This document shows positions 1 through 10,775 of a DNA stretch of 64,000 nucleotides, piece after piece (the stretch's first letter is position 1; the number at the start of each line of letters is the position of its first letter). The notes beneath the pieces were generated by a model. The model saw only the letters and a list, made by a program, of their open reading frames with translations, ran no database searches and was not told the origin of the DNA. The position numbers were made by a program, and so were the translations under genes. The DNA is from Colwellia hornerae. GTDB lineage: Bacteria > Pseudomonadota > Gammaproteobacteria > Enterobacterales > Alteromonadaceae. The stretch lies in the NCBI RefSeq assembly GCF_007954355.1, contig NZ_VOLR01000006.1, forward strand, positions 62,001-126,000, given 5' to 3'.

Positions 1-2360
1 GCAAGAAGTCTACAAAAGGTGCTTTTCAAGTTCACAAAATCTCCAGTGAAGTCTTAGTAGATAAACCTCTATTCAAGGATGTCCACGAACAGTTAATTTC
101 TCTTATTAAAGATGCGCATCTAGTGATTTATAATGCAGATTTTGATTTGAAGTTTCTAAATTCAGAACTTAATCGTATCAATTACCCTTCTACCGTCAAT
201 GATATCTGCGAAAAAGTTATCTGTGCAATGGATTTGGCGACACAAAAGTTCGGTGGAAAAAGAATCAGCCAAGATAATGCCTGTAAACGATACAATATAG
301 ATATATCACAACGAACTACTCATAGTGCCTACCTCGATTCATCATTATGTGCAGAGTTATTCTTTAAGCTCATTGATAAAGATGTAAAGCCTCTTAAATC
401 AACACCTCAAGAAAATAAACATAGGCCAACTAAAGCATTATCAATCCCAAGAGCCTATAAAAGCAAAGAAAATGGAACTTATGTTCAGCAGAATTTTTGT
501 AAAAACAGTGAATGCGAAAACTTTGGAATAGTAGCTAAGAACCCAACATACGAAGTCGATGGGAAATTAAAGCGAGGTTTAGGAAATGATTACAAATTAA
601 CATCAAATCGAAATAAGAAAGAATACTTACTAACATGTAAATTATGCGGTCAAAGTACCGTCATGATCAACAACCGAGCCTATACCAAAGAAGTTGAAAG
701 ACTTTCATTAATAGGACTACAAATTGAACCTTCTTGCTCAAACTCTGGTGATCCTAGTAAACCCTACGGGGAACGGCATTATTATATTCCCTATTCTGCT
801 GAAATAAGAAAAGGTGAAGCAAGACTTAAACCTAAATGTGAGAACGTTGGTAAAGGAATATTTAGCTTTTCAGAGTTATATAAATTGTCAGGAAAGACGA
901 AGCCTGTTGCAACGATTGAACATAGAAGCAGTAAAAAATTAAACAAAGGAGGTAAACCAATAAGTGGTATTTCTACAGAAGAAAAAATAGGCTCTCAACG
1001 AATTCAATGCAAGACATGTGATACGAGGTTCTCAGTAAAATTAGATCCACAACAACGTCATTATTTGCGCGATATAAACTTACCCTTATTTAACGACATG
1101 ATGAATAAAGGGATCATAAATAGAGCCGAACAAAAGTTTGGGATATCAGCAAAAGTTATATATGCAAAAATAGACTTCTTTTATCAACAAGCACTCGCAT
1201 TTGACGCTTATCATAAACTAAATTTAGATTTTGCTGTTGCTACTAAAATCCTTAATATAAGTAGTGATAGGCAGCATTATCTCAGTAATTGGGGTGATCA
1301 TAATATGCCTTTGCCAACACCAATTATTAATACTTCTACAGTTGATAATGGATCTGGTTATGTTTTTGCATCAACAATTAATTTCGATTTCTCAAGCGAT
1401 TACTCATACATCAAGAAAGAACATAAAGGCAAAAAAGAGTTTAATAAGGAAAGTTACTTTAGACGTTTTTCTCAATATGTTTTAAGTGATGATGAAGCAA
1501 ATGAGCCAATAAATAGTAGTAGTGCAGATGTAGAGATGCAGCTCCCCCAAAAGGGATTATTAGTTCATCAAACATATAGCATCCTTTCTCACTTCGAGGT
1601 ATTAAAAGAAACATTGAAATATAGCGGAAGGGTTAATCTTTATGCTGATAATGATGCTGGCTTTAAAACAGCCATTTGTGGCGTTTTCTCTGATTGGATA
1701 GCACATGGTAAATTAAATGCATTTCAAGTCTTTGCTGAGCGTGCAGGTGGACATCAACTACTCGATAAATCCACTGCACAAAGGTTAAAAGAAAAAGACA
1801 TAGAACTACAGCATGAATTTCCAGAATTGAACAAAAAAGAAAGGCTGACGTTGCTTTGGCAAGATCAGTTATCTAACAGAGTAACTATGCCTGGAACACG
1901 TTCTGAATGGATTGTTAGCCCTAACTTCAATTCACACTTCGCTGGTGTTTTGCCTTTAAGTAATATAAAAAATAAGGATATAAAGCAAATAACGAACTTA
2001 CTTGAGTCGGCTTCATTACATGGCGTTGACAACTGGTTTCAAATTATTCGTAGACATTTAAACATGCTTGAACGCCCTGTAACTAGTGGAACTAATTCAA
2101 AGCGTTGGAATGCTTACGCTGGTTATAACCCAGAATGGATGGCAAAACTAATAGAAATAAAACGTATATATTTCAATTACTGCATGACAAATGAGCGTAC
2201 CAATAAGAAAAAATTTAAAGGCTTCGAAAAACCAAAGCCTTCTACACCTGCCATGCGTTTACATTTAGTAAATTGTATTTATGATGCTAAAGATATACTA
2301 AGTTTTAGCAGTAACTCAAAATTTATAGACAAAATATATAAAACGCAATCAGACAACTAA
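1..2360 (+). CDS. DnaQ-like exonuclease / zinc-ribbon / DDE transposase-like fusion protein (5' end outside window)
   Basis: The reading frame is open from the first bases, so the true start lies upstream; the first in-window start-like codon is a GTG at 123, and residues below are counted from there. The N-terminus reads as a DEDDh 3'-5' exonuclease: the frame before 123 ends HLVIYNADFDLKFL (the Exo II motif NADFD), and HSAYLDSSLCAEL matches the Exo III H-x4-D motif; Exo I would lie outside the window. Next come cysteine pairs typical of zinc ribbons (C126/C131, C172/C175, C296/C299). The C-terminal half resembles an RNase H-fold DDE transposase: SSDRQHYLSNW (D382), YADNDAGF (D509) and TRSEW (E595) are candidate catalytic acids, and the end (YFNYC, then STPAMRLHL) is like transposase C-termini. 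I infer a nuclease-transposase fusion; I do not recognise a named family. It converges on the ATPase/HNH pair with 18 bases between stops. Confidence 0.6.
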   Translation, partial: KKSTKGAFQVHKISSEVLVDKPLFKDVHEQLISLIKDAHLVIYNADFDLKFLNSELNRINYPSTVNDICEKVICAMDLATQKFGGKRISQDNACKRYNIDISQRTTHSAYLDSSLCAELFFKLIDKDVKPLKSTPQENKHRPTKALSIPRAYKSKENGTYVQQNFCKNSECENFGIVAKNPTYEVDGKLKRGLGNDYKLTSNRNKKEYLLTCKLCGQSTVMINNRAYTKEVERLSLIGLQIEPSCSNSGDPSKPYGERHYYIPYSAEIRKGEARLKPKCENVGKGIFSFSELYKLSGKTKPVATIEHRSSKKLNKGGKPISGISTEEKIGSQRIQCKTCDTRFSVKLDPQQRHYLRDINLPLFNDMMNKGIINRAEQKFGISAKVIYAKIDFFYQQALAFDAYHKLNLDFAVATKILNISSDRQHYLSNWGDHNMPLPTPIINTSTVDNGSGYVFASTINFDFSSDYSYIKKEHKGKKEFNKESYFRRFSQYVLSDDEANEPINSSSADVEMQLPQKGLLVHQTYSILSHFEVLKETLKYSGRVNLYADNDAGFKTAICGVFSDWIAHGKLNAFQVFAERAGGHQLLDKSTAQRLKEKDIELQHEFPELNKKERLTLLWQDQLSNRVTMPGTRSEWIVSPNFNSHFAGVLPLSNIKNKDIKQITNLLESASLHGVDNWFQIIRRHLNMLERPVTSGTNSKRWNAYAGYNPEWMAKLIEIKRIYFNYCMTNERTNKKKFKGFEKPKPSTPAMRLHLVNCIYDAKDILSFSSNSKFIDKIYKTQSDN

Positions 2361-2378
2361 TGCTTTGAATAAATATCA

Positions 2379-3020
2379 TTATACTGGAATTCCTTTCTTA
2401 ACAAGCATTTCTAATACCATCCCAGAGTATTCGCTAGCTTTACTTGCCAATTCTAAAAGTTGTTTTTCTAACAACTTTTTTAACATTGAGTTCTGCTGGC
2501 TTTCATATCTTTCAACGAGGTTATTAACCTCTTCAATTTTTTCAATTTTGTTAATAATGAGTGGTAAGCGTTCCTTAGAGTTCAGCTTTAAAATTCTAAT
2601 GCTTACTTCTGCTCTTTGAGAGCCAGCTTTCCATGTAGTAATGGGACCATGATGCTCAATGAAATCTTCTACATAATCTATATTAGGATCTAAAAACTCC
2701 GTACCTACCTCATAATAGTCATTCTTTCTTCTATTACATTCAGTACAGGCGATAGTTAAGTTTTCCCAGCTAAAATGTAAATCCTCAACCTTTGAGGATG
2801 GTATTTTGTGCTCAATATCTCCGGGGGTATTATGACCAACTTTACTTTCACAATAGACACATTTGTCATTAGTTTCAGAGCGAAGTGTTGTCTTAATATC
2901 TGCATGCCGATAACGGTATTTTTTTGTTGCATTAGATTTATCTGCTTTAAATGCAATCAACCATGGTGTTTCATTGTCTATAAGAATTTGTGGCTTTGGT
3001 AACTTATCTATTTTTCTCAT
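2379..3020 (-). CDS. HNH endonuclease, PtuB-like (Septu-type defence module)
   Basis: This 213-aa protein carries an HNH nuclease core: a first CxxC pair (CVYC, residues 54-57), DIEHKIP (68-74) with the metal-binding histidine, N87, and a second CxxC pair followed by Asn (CTECNRRK, 92-99). The cysteines should bind structural zinc around the beta-beta-alpha-metal fold. The ATG lies only 2 bases after the stop of the upstream AAA ATPase gene, so the two are almost certainly co-transcribed and translationally coupled. An OLD/ABC-type ATPase followed by an HNH nuclease is the layout of Septu (PtuA-PtuB) anti-phage systems, in which PtuB is the DNA-cutting effector. HNH assignment is solid; the Septu assignment rests on gene pair and domain layout. 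A retron-linked or other AAA/HNH module is possible, but no reverse transcriptase is present here. Confidence 0.75.
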   Translation of the reverse strand: MRKIDKLPKPQILIDNETPWLIAFKADKSNATKKYRYRHADIKTTLRSETNDKCVYCESKVGHNTPGDIEHKIPSSKVEDLHFSWENLTIACTECNRRKNDYYEVGTEFLDPNIDYVEDFIEHHGPITTWKAGSQRAEVSIRILKLNSKERLPLIINKIEKIEEVNNLVERYESQQNSMLKKLLEKQLLELASKASEYSGMVLEMLVKKGIPV

Positions 3021-3022
3021 AA

Positions 3023-4234
3023 TTAGCCCTCATATTCAGACAGTGAGCTATTTATACCGAGAGATTTCAATTCATTCAGTATTGCAGTAGCTTTACTCTC
3101 ATCATCGGGTAAATTTTCATATTTTTCTATTACTCCTCTGATCTCATCTTCTACCCAAACAGGTAGGGTAGTTGGAACATCTAATATATCTTTTAATATT
3201 TTATTTGGAGAACCTGCTAAATCAGCATTAGACAACTTTACGGAAGAAATTCTTTTATCTTCATCATAACTTAAAGCATACACACTTGCTTTAGGGTCTG
3301 ATGACACGATAAATGGGCTGTGAGAGGATATGATAAATTTGAAATTAGGAAATGCTTTTCTTAATAGAGACAGAAATTCTCTTTGCATACTTGGGTGTAG
3401 ATGATTTTCTGGTTCATCAATAATTACAGTACAGCCTTCTTTATCTGCCCCGTAAATATGTATCTGCCAAGCCATTCCAAATATAGCACTTACACCTCCA
3501 GACATAGCATCTAGTGGAAAATCACCTGTGTCCGTAACTAGAACAATATCAGGGCTTCTTATTTCTAATTTTTGAAAACCAATTGATTTCGGTAGCAATA
3601 TTTTTAGAGCTTTTTGAAAATCATTAAATAACTGATGGTACTCTGGATTAGGTTGAACATGTTCATTTCCAGCTCCGAATAAAGCTAGAGAAATTAATGA
3701 TTGTTTTAGAACAGTACCTGGATTTCTAGTGTTATCCGAACCATAAGCTTGAAATAATAGCTGCTGAAACTCTTGATGTTGTTGCTGGTTTGTTTTAGGG
3801 TTTGTAGGTATATTTTGAATTTGAAAATAACTCATAATAGGGCGATGCGATGGGATATTAAGCCCAGTTAAGCCTATTTGTCCCTGATATTGCAAAGAAT
3901 ACTGTGCTTGATTTTGTTGTGGCACGACTAGTTTGCATTCATTACCGTTACTATAAAGAATAGAACCTACTTCTGTTTGAGAAGGTACTTCGTCTGTTTC
4001 AGATTTAAATATTCTCTTAATATCGGACCATAATTTCTTTTTCGTTTTTTTACTTATATGTGGAGTGGAAATAAAGTTAATATTCCACCCAAAGTGACGA
4101 GCTAGCACATTCAGTATCGTAGTTTTACCACACCCATTAGGTCCTGTAAGTACTGTAATATCTGAATCAAAATCAATGTCAATACTCCCAAACTGTCTCC
4201 AATCCTTGAGCTTTATGTTTTTAAACGTATCCAT
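3023..4234 (-). CDS. AAA/ABC-type ATPase, PtuA-like (Septu-type defence module)
   Basis: This 403-aa protein has a complete SMC/ABC-like ATPase core: Walker A TGPNGCGKTT (residues 30-39), an ABC signature-like MSGGVSA (244-250), Walker B with catalytic Glu TVIIDEPENHLHP (269-281), and a switch histidine in SSHSPF (303-308). The central part (about 60-230) is the insertion region seen in OLD/RecF-like defence ATPases; there is no Toprim domain, unlike OLD nucleases. It is the first gene of a two-gene unit with the HNH nuclease directly downstream. By analogy with PtuA it would assemble with the HNH partner and control its activity on phage infection. It opens from an AT-rich 330-bp intergenic region that also holds the fadA terminator. 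ATPase call is firm; defence role is inferred from context. Confidence 0.75.
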   Translation of the reverse strand: MDTFKNIKLKDWRQFGSIDIDFDSDITVLTGPNGCGKTTILNVLARHFGWNINFISTPHISKKTKKKLWSDIKRIFKSETDEVPSQTEVGSILYSNGNECKLVVPQQNQAQYSLQYQGQIGLTGLNIPSHRPIMSYFQIQNIPTNPKTNQQQHQEFQQLLFQAYGSDNTRNPGTVLKQSLISLALFGAGNEHVQPNPEYHQLFNDFQKALKILLPKSIGFQKLEIRSPDIVLVTDTGDFPLDAMSGGVSAIFGMAWQIHIYGADKEGCTVIIDEPENHLHPSMQREFLSLLRKAFPNFKFIISSHSPFIVSSDPKASVYALSYDEDKRISSVKLSNADLAGSPNKILKDILDVPTTLPVWVEDEIRGVIEKYENLPDDESKATAILNELKSLGINSSLSEYEG

Positions 4235-4463
4235 ATGTTAATAATTCATTTTAAAATTAAAGAGTTAGTCTGAGAATAACATAGATTTATAAAATTCACA
4301 GTTTCATGGTTTTAAAAAGAGGATAAGAGAAATAAAGCCAAAAATTGACAGGACACATCCTAATACAGCTAACCACTTGAATTTAAATCGTTAACTGTAT
4401 GATTTTATAATTTTAGTTATTTAAATGTTACTGATAAATAGAGATAAAAATAATATAAAAATG

Positions 4464-4493
4464 AAAAAGTCGCTATATTTGCATATAACGACT
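4464..4493 (-). terminator. Rho-independent terminator of fadBA
   Basis: On the minus strand AGTCGTTATAT pairs with ATATAGCGACT (11-bp stem with one G-U, 4-base loop) and is followed by a run of five T. It lies about 70 bases after the fadA stop. The rest of the 4235-4562 gap is AT-rich and must hold the promoter of the ATPase/HNH pair; no clear -35/-10 could be assigned. Confidence 0.8.
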
Positions 4494-4562
4494 CCAAGTT
4501 CATTCAGTAGCCCGACCGAGGTGAGCTTTTTAATGCTTTATCACAGTATTAAACGTTAGTAA

Positions 4563-5741
<1,179 letters not shown>

Positions 5742-7910
5742 TTATGCTGTTTTTACGTCGGTGTTGAAATAAGATTTACCTGATTTAGCCATTTCGCGTA
5801 ATCCATCAGTTACCTGATAAATTTCACCTAAATGCGCATACTTATCAGCCATAGCAATAAAGTTAGTTAAACCTAATGTTTCTAAATAACGAATTGCACC
5901 ACCTCTAAATGGAGGGAAACCAATACCGTAAATTAAGCCCATATCAGCTTCAGCGGCAGTATCAACAACACCTTCTTCTAAACAGCGCACCACTTCATTG
6001 ACCATAGGGATCATTAAGCGAGCAATGATGTCTTCACTACTAAATTCTTTTTTGTCGGCACAGGTGCTTTCAAACAATGCGTAGGCATCAGCAGATGCTA
6101 CTTTTGTTGGACGCCCGCGCTTGTCTTGACCGTAATCATAAAAGCCTTTGCCATTTTTCTGACCAAGACGCTTATTACTGTATAACGTGCTTACTGGGTC
6201 ATTATCAATTTTTGCCATACGCGTTGGGAAGCCAGATGACATAACACCCGTACAATGATCAGCGGTATCAACACCTACAACATCAAGTAAGTATGCTGGG
6301 CCCATTGGCCAACCAAATTGTTTTTCCATAATTTTATCAACAGCAGCAAAATCAACACCTTCAAGCATTAATTGGCTAAAGCCAGCAAAGTATGGGAATA
6401 AAACACGGTTGATATAAAAACCAGGACAATCGTTAACAACAATCGGTGACTTACCCATTTTAGCCGCGTAAGCAACAACAGCAGCAACGGTTTCTTCAGA
6501 CGTTGCTTTACCACGAATAACTTCAACCAATGGCATTTTGTTTACCGGGTTAAAGAAATGCATACCACAGAAGTTTTCTGGACGTTTTACACTTTGCGCT
6601 AACAAATCGATAGAAATCGTTGAGGTGTTAGAGGTTAAAATGGCATCTTCAGAAAGAAAACTTTCTACTTCAGCAAGGACCATACCTTTAACTTTAGGGT
6701 TTTCGACTACCGCTTCAACCACAATATCAACATCTTTAACACTATCGTAGCTAAGGGTTGGTGTGATGTTATTTAACACGCCAGCCATAGTCTTAACATT
6801 CATACGACCGCGTTCAACTTGCTTGGTTAAAATGCCAGCAGCAGTATTTAAACCTAAATCAAGTGCCGCATCATTAATGTCTTTCATGATGATTGGCGTA
6901 CCTTTATAGGCAGACTGGTAAGCAATACCGCCGCCCATAATACCAGCACCTAACACCGCTGCTTTATTGACTTGTTTAGTCGCCATTTTAGCGGCTTTTT
7001 TTGCTTTGCCTTTAACTACTTGGTCGGCCATAAACAAACCAATTTGCGCGGTGGCCGCATCAGTTTTAGCAAGCTTAGCAAAATTTGCATTCTCTATAAG
7101 CATAGCTTCTGCTCGACCGAGTAAAGCAGCAGCTTCGATAGTTTTGACCATCATCATAGGTGCAGGGTAATGTTTACCGGCTTTAGCAGCAATCATACCT
7201 TTACAAGTATTAAAGGTCATAATTGATTCAACGGGGCTAAGCTTTAACGCTTCAAGTTTCTGTTGACGTTTAGCTTGCCAATTTAACTTACCAGACATCG
7301 CTTGTTTAAGCATGTTAATAGCGGCTTCGCGTAAATGCTCAGGCGCAACAACCGCGTCAAGTAAACCAACAGCCATTGCTTGTTCAGGCTTAAAGGCTTT
7401 ACCGGTCGACATCCACTCAACAGCATTATCAGCGCCAATAATTCTTGGTAGGCGCACTGTGCCGCCAAAACCAGGAATTAGGCCTAATTTAACTTCAGGT
7501 AAACCTATCGAACATGTTGTATCAGCAATACGGTAGTCACAAGCTAAGCTCATTTCACAACCGCCACCTAAAGCAAAACCATTAAGTGCAACAATTGTTG
7601 GTAGCTTAATGTCTTCAAATGAATCAAAAACGTCTGAGCCGCCTTTGATCCAAGGAATAAGTTCCGCTTCAGGAAGTTTGAACATTGTTAAAAATTCAGT
7701 GATGTCTGCACCAACAATAAAGTTAGACTTTCCAGACGTTACAAGTACGCCTTTAGCATCTGCACAATTGTTAATAGCAGCAACCACTTCGATATATTCT
7801 TTAAAAGTTTGCTGATCAAACTTATTCACTGAGCCTTGTGCATCGAATTTAAATTCAACAATGCCGTCATTCAGTAATTCGGCAGAAAGGTTTTGACCTT
7901 GAAATAACAT
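5742..7910 (-). CDS. fadB: Fatty acid oxidation complex alpha subunit FadB
   Basis: This multifunctional alpha subunit of the beta-oxidation complex has enoyl-CoA hydratase and L-3-hydroxyacyl-CoA dehydrogenase activities. At 722 aa it is close to the usual 715-730 aa. The N-terminal hydratase/isomerase half shows the catalytic glutamates E119 (GGGCEM) and E139 (GLPEVKLGL). The dehydrogenase half begins near residue 315 with the NAD-binding glycine motif [12 protein letters not shown] and holds the catalytic histidine in [14 protein letters not shown]; the second dehydrogenase-type C-terminal domain follows (about 500-722). It is the first gene of the fadBA operon. A palindrome 60-70 bases upstream of the start may be an operator. 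Confidence 0.97.
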   Translation of the reverse strand: MLFQGQNLSAELLNDGIVEFKFDAQGSVNKFDQQTFKEYIEVVAAINNCADAKGVLVTSGKSNFIVGADITEFLTMFKLPEAELIPWIKGGSDVFDSFEDIKLPTIVALNGFALGGGCEMSLACDYRIADTTCSIGLPEVKLGLIPGFGGTVRLPRIIGADNAVEWMSTGKAFKPEQAMAVGLLDAVVAPEHLREAAINMLKQAMSGKLNWQAKRQQKLEALKLSPVESIMTFNTCKGMIAAKAGKHYPAPMMMVKTIEAAALLGRAEAMLIENANFAKLAKTDAATAQIGLFMADQVVKGKAKKAAKMATKQVNKAAVLGAGIMGGGIAYQSAYKGTPIIMKDINDAALDLGLNTAAGILTKQVERGRMNVKTMAGVLNNITPTLSYDSVKDVDIVVEAVVENPKVKGMVLAEVESFLSEDAILTSNTSTISIDLLAQSVKRPENFCGMHFFNPVNKMPLVEVIRGKATSEETVAAVVAYAAKMGKSPIVVNDCPGFYINRVLFPYFAGFSQLMLEGVDFAAVDKIMEKQFGWPMGPAYLLDVVGVDTADHCTGVMSSGFPTRMAKIDNDPVSTLYSNKRLGQKNGKGFYDYGQDKRGRPTKVASADAYALFESTCADKKEFSSEDIIARLMIPMVNEVVRCLEEGVVDTAAEADMGLIYGIGFPPFRGGAIRYLETLGLTNFIAMADKYAHLGEIYQVTDGLREMAKSGKSYFNTDVKTA

Positions 7911-7970
7911 GCCTAGTTTCCTCGTTTAGTGGGATAAAAATAGGGTCTGAACTCAATTAAATAATAATTT

Positions 7971-7982
7971 AACTGATCAGTT
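7971..7982. promoter_or_regulatory. Palindrome upstream of fadB, possible operator
   Basis: AACTGATCAGTT is a perfect 12-bp palindrome about 60 bases upstream of the fadB start in an AT-rich promoter region. Its half-site AACTG resembles part of fatty-acid regulator sites of the FadR type, but the match is partial, so the regulator is uncertain. The remainder of the 7911-8328 gap shows no gene. Confidence 0.3.
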
Positions 7983-8267
7983 TTTATAATAATAGACGAT
8001 TGAGTGTGCCTTGAAAGAAAAATAAATGCAAATTTTTTAAACAGGCGTTTTAATTAGGTGTATTAATCTATGGCTTTTTAATTAAAACAGAAAGAATGGC
8101 TCGCGGTAAAAGCCGATTAATAGGCCCTAAAAGACGATAGGCACAAGAAATTAAAATTAATACTAAAAGTCTCCGCTAGGTTAATAAATCAATAAAATAA
8201 ATTTAACATTAGCCGCTTAGCACTCGCTATTAAAAGTGGCGATGCTCTTCAGACAAAAATGAATAAC

Positions 8268-8296
8268 AAAGCGTCAACAGAAGCTATTGACGCTTT
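8268..8296 (-). terminator. Terminator-like hairpin after the ABC export operon
   Basis: AAAGCGTCAA and TTGACGCTTT form a perfect 10-bp stem around a 9-base loop, about 30 bases downstream of the last gene of the leftward ABC operon. The following minus-strand bases are T-rich but not a clean T run. Confidence 0.6.
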
Positions 8297-8328
8297 AACC
8301 AAAATAACGCAGTAATCAGTTATCTTAA

Positions 8329-9564
8329 CTAGTCACTTTGTAAGGCATCAATAGGGTCAAGCTTGGACGCTTTAATGGCTGGATAAACACCAAAGGTTAA
8401 GCCAACTAAAGCACAAATACTAAAAGACAAAATAATGGCACTTGTTGACCAAGAGACCGCCCATTCAGAATAAAGTGCGATAAGCTCTGAGAGCAGGATC
8501 CCAAAAAACACCCCCAAGATACCGCCCATAATTGAAATAGTAAAACTCTCGGCAATAAACTGTAAGCGAATATCTTTTTGTGTTGCACCAACCGCACGCA
8601 ACAAGCCAATTTCTTTGGTACGTTCTAATACTGTAGCAAGCATTATATTCATAATGCCTATTCCGCCCACTAATAAAGAGATACCGGCAACACATGACAT
8701 CACAATATTAAAGATTTGTTGTGTCTGTTTTTGCTGAGCCAATAATGCCGCTGGAATAACTAAGTTGTAATCGTCAACTTCATTATGGCGACGATTAAGC
8801 AAGTGACTCACGGCTTGCGCGGCACTGATAGGGTCGACACTGTTATCTAGTTTAAGTTTAATACTGGTCACTTCACTCGCTAGCTTTTTACTGGCAAATT
8901 TATGAATGGCGGTTTTCAAAGGGATAAACACCTGACGTTGGTCGCCACCAAGTTTTATGCCCTGAAATTCTTGCTTCTTTAAAAAAGGGGCTTGTAATAC
9001 CCCAACCACTTTAAACCACAGGTGATTAATTTTAATATTTTGACCGATGGCATTACCTTTTGGAAAAAGCTGTTTCGCGGTTGATGAACCGAGCAATGCT
9101 ACCTGAGAAAAGTTTTGATCGTCGCGCTCGTTGAGTAAACGCCCTTGGGCTAGATTAAATTTAGACAAGTCAAAAAAGCTAGCACTCACTCCTGTTGCTT
9201 CACCGTCACTTTTTCCTTCGCCACTGAAAATACTGTAAGTATCAATGAGTTTTTGCGCACTAAACGCAGTAACAAACGGTAATGAACGCGCACTAATTTC
9301 ACCGTCTCTAATACTTAAACCTGTGGAGTGTTTGCGTTGTTCTTGTAGTTCTTTTTCTTCAAAAACTTTGCCTTCTATGATTAAGTTATGTAAACCCATT
9401 GAGTCGATCATTTTCATCGCTTCCGCTTCCGCACCCTCACCAATATTAAGCATCGCGATAACCGCGCCAACGCCAAAGATCATGCCAAGTAATGTTAACA
9501 ACGTGCGCAATTTATGCTGAGCAAGTTCGGAAAAAGTATCCAAAAAAATCGCTAAATATTTCAT
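8329..9564 (-). CDS. MacB/FtsX-family ABC transporter permease
   Basis: This 411-aa inner-membrane permease has the MacB layout: an N-terminal TM helix (LRTLLTLLGMIFGVGAVIA, about 18-36), a large periplasmic domain (about 40-285) and three C-terminal TM helices (about 290-400) with the FtsX-like motif ERTKEIGLLRAVGA. Such permeases act as mechanotransmitters that drive transport through periplasmic adaptors and an outer-membrane channel. It lacks a fused ATPase; the separate ATPase is the first gene of this five-gene operon. Its ATG overlaps the stop of the upstream adaptor gene by one base. The substrate is unknown; export of a peptide, lipid or antibiotic is possible. Confidence 0.85.
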   Translation of the reverse strand: MKYLAIFLDTFSELAQHKLRTLLTLLGMIFGVGAVIAMLNIGEGAEAEAMKMIDSMGLHNLIIEGKVFEEKELQEQRKHSTGLSIRDGEISARSLPFVTAFSAQKLIDTYSIFSGEGKSDGEATGVSASFFDLSKFNLAQGRLLNERDDQNFSQVALLGSSTAKQLFPKGNAIGQNIKINHLWFKVVGVLQAPFLKKQEFQGIKLGGDQRQVFIPLKTAIHKFASKKLASEVTSIKLKLDNSVDPISAAQAVSHLLNRRHNEVDDYNLVIPAALLAQQKQTQQIFNIVMSCVAGISLLVGGIGIMNIMLATVLERTKEIGLLRAVGATQKDIRLQFIAESFTISIMGGILGVFFGILLSELIALYSEWAVSWSTSAIILSFSICALVGLTFGVYPAIKASKLDPIDALQSD

Positions 9565-10775
9565 TAACTATGCTCCTTGTCGGTTAATGCTATTTTCTGA
9601 CCTACTTTAAGCCCTGATAAAACTTCAACATGGCTTAAACTCGCCTGCCCTAAAGTAACGGGTACTGAAGTGTAATCGCCATTTTTATACAAGTAGACAA
9701 AAGTCTGCTTTGCTTCGACAAAGACACTTTGCAACGGGATAATAATTTTTTGACGGGTGGCGATAATTTCAATATTAGCCTCTAACTTTCTTCCTGGTAC
9801 AAATAGCTCGCTATTTTGCTCGGCTAAAATAACAATGACTTCAAAATATTTTTGTGGATCACCACGCTTTATCGAGGTAGGAAACGGGGCAACCGTCTCA
9901 ATTTTTCCTTTAAACGGTTTATCCGCATAAGCATTTAAAGAGAAGGTTACCGATTTATCTACGGCTAAATTTATCGCCTCACTTTCTAAAACGAATAACT
10001 TAACTTTCATGTTACTGATGTCAGGTAACTCGGCAATTTTTTGCCCCGGCCATAATGACTGGCCTTCACGTGGCTTTTCTCCACGCCAATTAGCTTTATA
10101 AGCAAGTAAGCCATCGTGCGGTGCTTTCACTTCCAGTTTTGCTAAGCCTTCACTTAACTGTTTTAATTTACTTTTGCTCTGCGCTTGCTTCATTTCCAGC
10201 AAGCCCATATCTCCTGCTGAACTGGTACTGAAACTATCATTTTTCCAATAAAGATATTCTTCTTTAGACCCTAAGTACTGGGTGTTTTGTAATGAATCTA
10301 AGATGTCTAATTTCGAGCGTATTTGATCATCATTGATTGAAAAGTTTTCCGCAAAACTTTTCTCTTGACCCACCATACCAATATCTTTGTTGATTGAGTT
10401 AAGTGCTTGATTAAGCATGCCAGTTTTTTCAATGATTTCTTGTTCGGTGATCGACAATTCATTTTGTCTATCTTTACTTTGAATTTCCATCGCTTCTCCG
10501 TCAAAGCGGGCAATAACATCACCTTTTTTAACGCGTGAAAACTCTGGTGCTAACCATGAAATATTTTGTGGCCCTTGTCGACTCATCGGCGCATTTATCA
10601 CCGTGGCTTTTGCTGCAAAAAGTTCGCCTTTTGCCGGAACATTAACGATAAAGTCTTGCGTAATAACTTCGTATAACAAGGGCGCACTTTCTTGCCCTGA
10701 GCAGCCTGTTATTGCAATAGACAATAAGCTAACGATAAAAGACTTTTTTATTGTTGATTGTTGTGAATATTTCAT
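9564..10775 (-). CDS. HlyD/MacA-type periplasmic adaptor lipoprotein (third of three)
   Basis: This 403-aa protein begins with a lipoprotein signal (LLSIAITGCSGQ, lipobox ITGC), so it is probably anchored by a lipid. It has the adaptor order: beta-barrel/lipoyl half (VKKGDVIARFDG, near 85), a helical hairpin (about 95-215), the second lipoyl half (VKAPHDGLLAYKANWRGEKP) and C-terminal beta-barrel and membrane-proximal domains ending in VEVLSGLKVGQKIAL. It overlaps its neighbours by 1 and 4 bases. Three adaptor genes stand in a row; they share the phrase NWxGEKP but differ in length and membrane anchoring. It would bridge the MacB-like permease to a TolC-type channel that is not encoded here. 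Confidence 0.8.
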   Translation of the reverse strand: MKYSQQSTIKKSFIVSLLSIAITGCSGQESAPLLYEVITQDFIVNVPAKGELFAAKATVINAPMSRQGPQNISWLAPEFSRVKKGDVIARFDGEAMEIQSKDRQNELSITEQEIIEKTGMLNQALNSINKDIGMVGQEKSFAENFSINDDQIRSKLDILDSLQNTQYLGSKEEYLYWKNDSFSTSSAGDMGLLEMKQAQSKSKLKQLSEGLAKLEVKAPHDGLLAYKANWRGEKPREGQSLWPGQKIAELPDISNMKVKLFVLESEAINLAVDKSVTFSLNAYADKPFKGKIETVAPFPTSIKRGDPQKYFEVIVILAEQNSELFVPGRKLEANIEIIATRQKIIIPLQSVFVEAKQTFVYLYKNGDYTSVPVTLGQASLSHVEVLSGLKVGQKIALTDKEHS

